A DNA stretch of 64,000 nt from UBA4615 sp044368415 (lineage in GTDB: Bacteria > Pseudomonadota > Gammaproteobacteria > Burkholderiales > Burkholderiaceae_E). The first letter of the stretch is position 1, and each line of letters begins with the position of its first letter. Where the stretch lies: assembly GCA_044368415.1 (NCBI GenBank), contig JBIPLJ010000005.1, forward strand, positions 1 through 64,000, in the 5' to 3' direction. Under the pieces are notes generated by a model that did no database searches, was not told the DNA's origin, and saw only the letters and a program-made list of their open reading frames with translations. The position numbers and the translations under genes are program-made. Shown here piece after piece: positions 1 through 8,028 of this stretch.

Positions 1-95
1 ACTCCCAGAAAACTGCAGAAAACAGGCAGGAAACTGGGGGAAATGCTATCAGAACAACGCCTAAATGTCGTTCTCAATCAATGAGTTATGGAATT
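1..95. other. AT-richer segment at the window edge, possible end of an inserted element
   Basis: About 95 bases with visibly lower GC than everything that follows, rich in AAA/GAA runs. Acyltransferase homology in the next frame begins abruptly just after it, near base 96. This looks like the edge of an insertion or rearrangement. No terminal inverted repeat or transposase can be seen because the window starts here. A contig-end artefact is the alternative. Confidence 0.35.
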
Positions 96-287
96 AACAG
101 GGGCGACTACATCGCGCTGGAGGCGGGTGTGCCGATCGTCCTGGCGTACATGGACTACGCGCGCAAGGTCTCGGGGCTTGGGCCGGTGTTTGTGCCCACC
201 GGCGACATCGACGCCGACATGGCCGAGATCAAGCGCTTCTACGCCGGCGTCCAGGGCCGGCGGCCTCAGCACTTCGAGGCGGGCTGA
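81..287 (+). pseudogene. C-terminal remnant of a PlsC-type 1-acylglycerol-3-phosphate acyltransferase
   Basis: The 68-residue frame contains IALEAGVPIVLAYMDYARK, then a G-x-G-P-V segment and PTGDIDADMAEIKRFYAG. These resemble the C-terminal third of short PlsC-like lysophospholipid acyltransferases, which acylate lysophosphatidic acid at the inner membrane. The catalytic H-x4-D block and the glycerophosphate-binding motifs, which lie N-terminal in this family, are absent. The ATG at 81 is probably fortuitous because its first five residues (MSYGI) come from the AT-richer segment and do not fit the family. I infer a gene truncated by insertion or rearrangement. If the true gene continued beyond the window edge, the frame would have to cross the AT-richer DNA, which seems unlikely. 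Confidence 0.55.
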
Positions 288-331
288 GCCACCGGACGGG
301 CCGGGCGGGACGTGCCGGGCACGGAGGTGCC

Positions 332-1648
332 TCAGCCCGCGCGCCCGGTGCGCCGGGCCTGCGAGCCGCCGAGGCCGGGCACACGCAGGAACAGCGCCAG
401 CCCGCAGGCCGCGCCCACCGCCGACAGCACAAAGCTCGAACCGTAGCCGCCGGTGAGGTCGAACAGCGAGCCGCTGCCCCAGGCGCCGAGCGCGCCGCCC
501 GTGCCCATGCCGAAGAGGATGCCGCCGAAGATGCCGGTCTGCGCGCCGCCGGCGAAGTGGCGCGCCGACAGCACCGCCACCAGCGGCCCGCGCGAGCCCT
601 GCATCGTCCCGAACAGCAGCACGAAGGCGCCCGCGAAGAGCATCGGGTTGCCGTGCGGAACGAGGGCGAGCGCACCGACCCCCGCGATCGTCGAGCTGTA
701 CGACAGCATCGCCACGCGCCGCTCGCCGAAGCGCTGGGCGAGTGCGCCGGCGGCGACCATGCCGACGATCGACATCAGCCCGACGGTCCCGTAGATCGAT
801 GCGGCCTGCAGCGGCGGCAGGCCCACGTCGACGAGGTATGCGACGAGCTGCGGCGCCACGGCATAGGTGCTCATCGAGGTGAAGAACATCACGCCGAACA
901 GCGCCCAGAACACTGGCGTGCGAAGCGCGCGCCGCAGGTTCCAGGCCTGCGTGCCCACGGCCGCGTCACGGCGCGCGGCGACCACCGCAGGCGAGCCGGC
1001 CGCGATTCGGTTCCAGGGCAGAAGGGTGATCAGCACAAGCACCGCGAGCAGCAGGCCGCCGAGCACGCGGTATGCGGTGCGCCAGCCGAAGGTGTCGATC
1101 AGCGCATGCACGAGCGGCGCGAACAGCAGGATGCCGACGCCCAGCGACGCCGACAGCACGCCCATGGCCACCGGCAGACCGGCCTGGAACCAGCGGCTGG
1201 CCAGTCCCGAGGCCGGCAGCATGCCGATCAGCGATGCGCCGACCGCACCGCCCAGTCCGACCAGCAGGTAGATCTGCCACAGCGCGGTCACCGAGCCTGC
1301 GAGCAGGTAGGCGGCGCCGAACACCGCCAGGCCGATGCCGTAGGTCAGGCGTGGACCGAGCCGGTCGAAGGCGGTGCCGGCGATCGGCGACATCAGGCCG
1401 ACGGCGAGCATGTAGAGCCCGTAAATGCCAGTCAGTGCGCCGCGGTCGGCCGCGAAGGCCTCGGCGACCGGTAGCAGGAACACCGCGAAGCTCTCGCCGA
1501 CGCCGCGCGAAACGACGTTGATCGCCGTGCACAGCGCAAGCACGGCGAGCGCCGCCCGACGGACGACAGCGCCATCCGGGGGGGCATCTGACAGGCCGCC
1601 CGAAGGGCCGCCAGTGTCGGGTCCGGAACGCTCGACGATCGGGGGCAT
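332..1648 (-). CDS. MFS transporter
   Basis: A 438-residue major facilitator superfamily protein with about twelve hydrophobic segments, so an inner-membrane secondary transporter. The first membrane segment (LALCTAINVVSRGVG) begins after about 35 polar residues. The loop GTAFDRLGPR fits the G-x3-D-R-x-G-R signature between segments 2 and 3, and a polar central loop (about residues 220-250) separates the two six-helix halves. The start at 1648 (MPPIVERSG) is preferred because the upstream extension of the frame to 1948 is Arg-rich, low-complexity and overlaps glgP. It is divergent from glgP across a gap of about 150 bases. The substrate cannot be told from sequence. The overall look resembles the oxalate/formate or monocarboxylate group. 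Confidence 0.85.
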   Translation of the reverse strand: MPPIVERSGPDTGGPSGGLSDAPPDGAVVRRAALAVLALCTAINVVSRGVGESFAVFLLPVAEAFAADRGALTGIYGLYMLAVGLMSPIAGTAFDRLGPRLTYGIGLAVFGAAYLLAGSVTALWQIYLLVGLGGAVGASLIGMLPASGLASRWFQAGLPVAMGVLSASLGVGILLFAPLVHALIDTFGWRTAYRVLGGLLLAVLVLITLLPWNRIAAGSPAVVAARRDAAVGTQAWNLRRALRTPVFWALFGVMFFTSMSTYAVAPQLVAYLVDVGLPPLQAASIYGTVGLMSIVGMVAAGALAQRFGERRVAMLSYSSTIAGVGALALVPHGNPMLFAGAFVLLFGTMQGSRGPLVAVLSARHFAGGAQTGIFGGILFGMGTGGALGAWGSGSLFDLTGGYGSSFVLSAVGAACGLALFLRVPGLGGSQARRTGRAG

Positions 1649-1800
1649 GCCGCAAGTCACCGTGGAGCGGCCATTATCCGGTGCGCGACGCCGCAACGCC
1701 GTCCTTCTGAATGCCCTGCCGCGGTGCGCCAGGGGGCTTCGGAAGTGGTACGTTCCTTGCAATTCCCATCGGGGGAACCTCGTCCTCTGAGGATACGAAC

Positions 1801-4338
<2,538 letters not shown>

Positions 4339-4359
4339 ACGCGTCGGAGAATCGCATCA

Positions 4360-4379
4360 CGGCCGGTGTATGCCGGCCG
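4360..4379. terminator. GC-rich hairpin between convergent genes
   Basis: Perfect 7-bp inverted repeat CGGCCGG / CCGGCCG around a 6-base loop, in the 49-base gap between the convergent stops of glgP and the small membrane gene. There is no T-run on either side, so intrinsic termination is uncertain. It may only block read-through or protect 3' ends. Confidence 0.4.
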
Positions 4380-4387
4380 CCGTCGTC

Positions 4388-4537
4388 TCAGCCCTGCTCG
4401 CGCTGGCGCTGCAGCTGCTCGAAGCGCTTCTTGCGGTACTGCGCCTCGTAGCGCTGATTGCCCCAGTAGACACGGTTCACGAGCATGAAGCCGACGATGA
4501 TGAACAGGAGGATCGTGATCCAGAACGAGACGGGCAC
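4388..4537 (-). CDS. Small single-pass membrane protein, paralogue of the product at 5085-5231
   Basis: A 49-residue product from a GTG start at 4537, preceded by GGGAG six bases upstream. It has a hydrophobic N-terminal helix (residues 4-20, SFWITILLFIIVGFMLV) and then a basic, Gln/Arg-rich tail (YWGNQRYEAQYRKKRFEQLQ). It shares the pattern M-P-[VI]-[ST]-F-W, then N-x2-Y-W-x-N-x-R-x-E-x-Q-Y-R with the 48-residue gene 550 bases away on the same strand. I do not recognise the family. The layout (short N-terminal anchor, charged cytoplasmic tail) resembles small accessory subunits or membrane-tethered regulators, but function is unknown. It is small and easily missed because of the GTG start. 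Confidence 0.65.
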   Translation of the reverse strand: MPVSFWITILLFIIVGFMLVNRVYWGNQRYEAQYRKKRFEQLQRQREQG

Positions 4538-4802
4538 GGCGTGCTCCCAGGCGGTGGCCGCCTACACGGCGGCACGGATCGAGGGCGACGGCACGATGCG
4601 GACGTGTCCCCGATCGGGACGTCGACTCGAACGGCCGGCGGAGATGCCTGATTCTGCCTGCGCCAGCGACCCAGTGGTCCGACAGGCCCGCAACCGAGTC
4701 GGGTTTCGGGCGACGAACGGTCAGTGCGACCCTCGTGGCTCGCGCTGCTAAGCTCGTGTTCTGGGTTGCGGGTCTGTGCCGCACCGACGATCGGGAGCCA
4801 TG

Positions 4803-5033
4803 ATGAGCGAGGTTCGATTCGAGCGCCCGGTGAGGCGCTACCTGGCCTGGGCCACGCAGGGTGCAGTCGCTTTCTTCGCCGGCATAGGCGGTTGGCGCTT
4901 CGGCCTCGAAGCCGGCGGCGTGCTGATCGGGCTGATCGCCGCCCTGAACTGCGCCGCGTTCGCTGCGCTGCTGGCCGGCTCCGCCATTGAATGGCTGATC
5001 AAGGCGCTACGCAGTATCGGCGGCAAGGGCTGA
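4803..5033 (+). CDS. Small two-helix membrane protein
   Basis: A 76-residue product. ATGATG at 4800-4805 follows GGGAG (4793-4797), and the second ATG has the better spacing. Two hydrophobic stretches (about residues 13-29 and 35-62) flank a polar turn, with basic residues at both ends (RFERPVRRYL and KALRSIGGKG). This suggests an inner-membrane hairpin. It lies on the opposite strand between two paralogous one-helix proteins. I do not recognise the family and assign no function. Confidence 0.6.
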   Translation: MSEVRFERPVRRYLAWATQGAVAFFAGIGGWRFGLEAGGVLIGLIAALNCAAFAALLAGSAIEWLIKALRSIGGKG

Positions 5034-5084
5034 TTCGCAGGCCACGGCGCAACGCGTCCCGCCGTGGCCGCCCCGCCGGCCCAC

Positions 5085-5231
5085 TCAGGACTCCTGATGG
5101 GTTCCACGCTCCTTCCACTTGCGCACCCGGTACTGGTGCTCCTCGCGCACGTTGCGCCAGTAGTAGGCGTTGAGCATCCCGCCGGCGACGATGACGATCA
5201 GCGCGATGAAAAGCCAGAAGGTGATGGGCAA
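5085..5231 (-). CDS. Small single-pass membrane protein, paralogue of the product at 4388-4537
   Basis: A 48-residue product from a TTG start at 5231 with GGAG six bases upstream. An N-terminal membrane helix (TFWLFIALIVIVAGGML) is followed by NAYYWRNVREEHQYRVRKWKE. The match to the neighbour at 4388 extends over the whole length, including the MP-x2-FW opening and the Y-W-x-N-x-R-x-E-x-Q-Y-R core. It therefore looks like a tandem duplication later separated by the plus-strand two-helix gene. Function unknown. Both copies keep a ribosome-binding site and a non-ATG start, which argues that they are expressed at low level rather than being chance frames. Confidence 0.65.
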   Translation of the reverse strand: MPITFWLFIALIVIVAGGMLNAYYWRNVREEHQYRVRKWKERGTHQES

Positions 5232-5335
5232 GGTGAACTCCTAAGTGCCAGCACGAGCAGCGGGCGTGGGGCTGCGGACGATCCGGGATGCGGGCCGGGC
5301 GGGCACGCGGCGGTTCGGGGAGGGGCGGAGCGGCG

Positions 5336-6757
5336 TCATAACGCGGGCACGACACTGGACTGGACGGACCTGGGTACACGAACGAGCGTCGCCATCAAAG
5401 CGATCGTCACGACCAGGAGCACGATCTCCAGCCCGTAGACGGTCGCGTATCCGGTGGTGCGGTCCGCCAACGAGGGCCCGAGGACCCCGCGGGCGGCGAG
5501 GGCCCCGACCGCATCGCTGGTCAGCCCGCCGACCGCAACGGCGACGCCCGCGGTGGTCGCCTGAACGGCACCCCAGACACCAAGCGCGAGTCCGGCCTGA
5601 TCTGCGGGCGCGTGCTTCATCGTGGCGGTGAGCGTGCCGTGTCCGAAGAGTCCGCCGCCCAGGCCGATGCACAAGACACCGAGAACGAAGGCGTTCACCG
5701 AACCGAGCGCCGGCGACGCGATGACCAGGGCGAAGGCGGGAATGCCGACCAGCGCGCCGGCAATCGACATGCGGTGGGGATCCGCCCCGCGGCCGAGCAC
5801 CCAGGAGGCGAGGCCGAAGCCGCACAGCCCGCCGAAGGCCAGGCTCGCGGTGAGTGCAGTGGTCGCGCCGACCGTCATGCCGAGCACCTGCCCGCCATAG
5901 GGCTCGAGCAGCACGTCCTGCATGCTGAAGGCCATGGTGCCAAGGCCGATCGCGATCAGCCGGCGCCGGGCCCCCGGCATCGCCGTATAGGTCCGCCAGG
6001 CCTCGGAAAAGTCCGGTATCTCGGTGCGGCGGACGCCGCGCGCCGGTCGCCGCGTCTCCTGCTTCCAGAGCGCCGTTGTGTTGAGGATCAGGGTGACAAC
6101 CGCGGAGGCCTGGATCAGTTGGATCAGGCGTCCCGGGCTGAAGTCGGCGAGCAGCGCGCCGAACACCACCGCGCTGGCGATGCTGCCGAACAGCAGCATC
6201 ACGTACATGAGGCCAACGACCTTCGGATGCGACTCGGGCGGCGACAGGTCGGTGGCAAGCGCGAGGCCCGCGGTCTGCACGGTATGCAGGCCAGCCCCTA
6301 CCAGTAGGAACGCCACGCCCGCGGCCATCGGCCCGATCCAGGCCGGCCAGGACGTCGCGTCCCCGCGTCCGCCGAGCACCAACAGCGCGAATGGCATGAC
6401 CGCGAGACCCCCGAACTGAAGCAGCGTGCCCATCCAGATGTAGGGCACGCGGCGCCAGCCGAGCTCGGAGCGATGGTGGTCGGAGCGGTGGCCGATCAGC
6501 GCGCGGAACGGCGCATAGAGGACAGGCAGCGAGATCATCACCGCGACCAGTGAGGCTGGGACCTGAAGCTCGACGATCATCACGCGGTTCAGCGTGCCCA
6601 CGAGCAGCACGAGCGCCATGCCGACGGACACCTGGAACAGCGCCAATCGAAGCAGTCGGGACAGCGGCAGATCGGGGCTCGCCGCATCGGCGAAGGGCAG
6701 GAAGCGGGTGCCGAGGCCGACCCAGCCTCGCATCAGCTGTCGGGCGAGAACGTTCAT
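5336..6757 (-). CDS. pucC: PucC/LhaA-family bacteriochlorophyll-protein assembly transporter
   Basis: The 473-residue, roughly 12-helix protein belongs to the PucC/LhaA/BCH2 branch of the major facilitator superfamily. These inner-membrane proteins are needed for light-harvesting complex assembly, probably handling bacteriochlorophyll. Typical segments are RLALFQVSVGMALVLLVGTL and the loop YAPFRALIGHRSDHHRSELG near residues 80-100. Pairing with pucB and pucA directly upstream on the same strand makes PucC more likely than LhaA. A 126-base gap with a strong hairpin separates it from pucA, as in known puc operons where pucC is expressed at a lower level. The frame ends at 5336 with a short hydrophilic tail. 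Confidence 0.9.
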   Translation of the reverse strand: MNVLARQLMRGWVGLGTRFLPFADAASPDLPLSRLLRLALFQVSVGMALVLLVGTLNRVMIVELQVPASLVAVMISLPVLYAPFRALIGHRSDHHRSELGWRRVPYIWMGTLLQFGGLAVMPFALLVLGGRGDATSWPAWIGPMAAGVAFLLVGAGLHTVQTAGLALATDLSPPESHPKVVGLMYVMLLFGSIASAVVFGALLADFSPGRLIQLIQASAVVTLILNTTALWKQETRRPARGVRRTEIPDFSEAWRTYTAMPGARRRLIAIGLGTMAFSMQDVLLEPYGGQVLGMTVGATTALTASLAFGGLCGFGLASWVLGRGADPHRMSIAGALVGIPAFALVIASPALGSVNAFVLGVLCIGLGGGLFGHGTLTATMKHAPADQAGLALGVWGAVQATTAGVAVAVGGLTSDAVGALAARGVLGPSLADRTTGYATVYGLEIVLLVVTIALMATLVRVPRSVQSSVVPAL

Positions 6758-6818
6758 CGTGTCGTCATGGCGCGTGATGAGGCGCAGAGGTCCGTCGACC
6801 GAACGATGGGAGGCGGCG

Positions 6819-6868
6819 GCGAGGCGATTGCGGGCGGGATCGTCGATCCCACCCGCGAATCGCTTCGC
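6819..6868 (-). promoter_or_regulatory. Large intercistronic hairpin between pucA and pucC
   Basis: Left arm 6819-6841 and right arm 6845-6868 pair almost completely around the 3-base loop GTC, with one bulged base and a couple of mismatches, giving a stem of more than 20 bp. It lies just downstream of pucA in the transcript. In puc operons such structures are known to stabilise the abundant pucBA message and limit read-through into pucC. That role is inferred here. There is no T-tract, so it is not a simple terminator. Confidence 0.7.
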
Positions 6869-6883
6869 GAACGGTGCCGCTCG

Positions 6884-7129
6884 CTACTTGGACGCCTGAG
6901 GCGAAGCCGCCACCAGCACCGTGCTACCCGGTTCCGGGACCGCAGCAACCGGTGCCTGCTCGATCATCGCCGCTTTAGCGCCGGTGCCGCCGTTCAGGAA
7001 GCGCTTGACCCAGGTGGTGTTCGTCACCAGGGCAACGTGGACCGCGAACGAGCTGACCGCGACCGCGCCAAGGAACAAGGGAATTCCGACGCCGGGTTTC
7101 ACATGAAGCCACATCTTTCCGTAGATCAT
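6884..7129 (-). CDS. pucA: LH2 light-harvesting alpha polypeptide
   Basis: The 81-residue alpha apoprotein of the peripheral antenna is a single membrane helix with bacteriochlorophyll ligand His31 in the segment FAVHVALVTNTTW. The N-terminus MIYGKMW matches the alpha family, in which formyl-Met1 ligates B800. Aligned without gaps to the acidophila-type alpha chain (G4, K5, W7, P12, G15, P17, H31, T38, T39 and W40 all match), residues 44-45 are Phe-Leu. Antennae absorbing at 850 nm have Tyr-Trp or Tyr-Tyr there. Phe-Leu is the known B800-820 signature. The Ala/Pro-rich tail (residues 53-81) resembles the long tail of Rubrivivax-type alpha chains. It starts 17 bases after the pucB stop. Confidence 0.95.
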   Translation of the reverse strand: MIYGKMWLHVKPGVGIPLFLGAVAVSSFAVHVALVTNTTWVKRFLNGGTGAKAAMIEQAPVAAVPEPGSTVLVAASPQASK

Positions 7130-7146
7130 CGTGAGCTCCTAGAGGG

Positions 7147-7314
7147 CTACTTGAGCCAAGGCGAGTAGATGTAGGCGAGCAGGTGCGCGAACGCCGCGAT
7201 GACGCCGAAGATCTGCGTGCCCTGGATCAGGTGCCGGTGCAGTTCCTGGGCCTCGGGCTCCGTCAAGCCGGTCGGCCAGACCCGGTTCGGGTCGGACGCT
7301 GTCGGATCGGACAT
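7147..7314 (-). CDS. pucB: LH2 light-harvesting beta polypeptide
   Basis: The 55-residue beta apoprotein has a polar N-terminus (RVWPTGLTEPEAQELH), then one membrane helix ending YSPWLK. His44 (AFAHLLAY) is the B850-type bacteriochlorophyll ligand and His26 (ELH) corresponds to the cytoplasmic-side His12 of acidophila-type beta. The residue eight after His26, normally Arg (GTR) and hydrogen-bonded to the B800 acetyl group, is Gln34 here (GTQ). It is the first gene of the puc operon, with a start CAT at 7312-7314 and AGGAG upstream. It forms alpha-beta pairs with PucA. Confidence 0.95.
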   Translation of the reverse strand: MSDPTASDPNRVWPTGLTEPEAQELHRHLIQGTQIFGVIAAFAHLLAYIYSPWLK

Positions 7315-7375
7315 GGTGCGAACTCCTAGATGATTGAAGCAGGTTCGTGCTGATCCCGCACGGGGGTGCCGCGGC

Positions 7376-7419
7376 TGTCATTGTCGTCTTACAGCCATAG
7401 TTGTCAAGTGTCGTGGACA
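7376..7419. promoter_or_regulatory. Tandem PpsR/CrtJ operators TGT-N12-ACA
   Basis: Two perfect 18-base TGT-N12-ACA sites lie at 7376-7393 (TGTCATTGTCGTCTTACA) and 7402-7419 (TGTCAAGTGTCGTGGACA), separated by exactly 8 bases. PpsR/CrtJ, the redox and light-responsive repressor of purple bacteria, is known to bind paired palindromes of this form, often 8 bases apart, in bch, crt and puc promoters. They sit 62 to 105 bases upstream of the pucB start codon. Confidence 0.85.
7380..7407 (-). promoter_or_regulatory. Sigma-70-type promoter of the puc operon
   Basis: On the minus strand, TTGACA (7402-7407) is a perfect -35 box and GACAAT (7380-7385) a 4-of-6 match -10 box, with a 16-base spacer. The -35 lies inside one PpsR/CrtJ palindrome and the -10 inside the other, so repressor binding should directly block polymerase. 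Transcription would start near 7373, giving a leader of about 60 bases before pucB. Confidence 0.7.
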
Positions 7420-7552
7420 CTTCTGTTCGGGAACGGGTCGTTGCCTGGACAGAGGTCGGTGCCGCGCCATCCACAATTTTGCTTGGCCTCGGCTGGCGTC
7501 GGACAGGGGGTCGCGGTTAATGTCCGGGGGCATCCCGAAAAGGGGGGACACG

Positions 7553-8017
7553 ATGCCGACACTGAACGTCAATGGGCGCGACCTCGAGGTCCGGGCCGAT
7601 CCGAACACCCCGCTGCTGTGGGTCCTGCGCGAACAGCTCGGACTGACCGGCACCAAGTACGGCTGCGGCGTGGCGCAGTGCGGGGCATGCACCGTGCACA
7701 TCGACGGCGCGGCGGTGCGCAGCTGCGTGATGCCGCTGGCGGCCCTGCAGCCTGCCCAGAAAATCACCACCATCGAGGGCCTGTCGAGCGGAACCAACCA
7801 TCCGGTGCAGAAGGCCTGGCTCGCCCTGGACGTTCCGCAGTGCGGCTACTGCCAGTCGGGGATGATCATGGCCGCTTCGGCGCTCCTCAAGGTGAAGCCC
7901 CGGCCCACGGACGCCGAGATCGACGACGCGATGACGAACATCTGCCGCTGCGGCACCTACAACCGCGTGCGCGCGGCGATCCACCTCGCCGCCGACGGCG
8001 GCACACCCAAGGCCTGA
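7553..8017 (+). CDS. 2Fe-2S subunit of a molybdenum hydroxylase (isoquinoline 1-oxidoreductase alpha-like)
   Basis: The 154-residue small subunit of a xanthine-dehydrogenase-type enzyme passes electrons from the molybdenum centre. The plant-type 2Fe-2S cluster is held by C-x4-C-x2-C (KYGCGVAQCGACT) plus a cysteine about 20 residues on. The second cluster is held by QCGYCQSG and NICRCGTY. Length and composition fit IorA-like subunits. A purine-rich AGGGGGG precedes the ATG at 7553. It is followed 12 bases after its stop by the large subunit. No FAD subunit or XdhC-like maturation gene is adjacent, so the electron acceptor is probably a cytochrome. The substrate is not predictable. Confidence 0.88.
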   Translation: MPTLNVNGRDLEVRADPNTPLLWVLREQLGLTGTKYGCGVAQCGACTVHIDGAAVRSCVMPLAALQPAQKITTIEGLSSGTNHPVQKAWLALDVPQCGYCQSGMIMAASALLKVKPRPTDAEIDDAMTNICRCGTYNRVRAAIHLAADGGTPKA

Positions 8018-8028
8018 GGCGCGCATCC

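Noticed and set aside
4601..4623. Near-palindrome GTCCCCGATCGGGAC upstream of the small membrane gene as a PpsR site
   Set aside because: It lacks the TGT-N12-ACA pattern. An unrelated inverted repeat or chance in GC-rich DNA is as likely.
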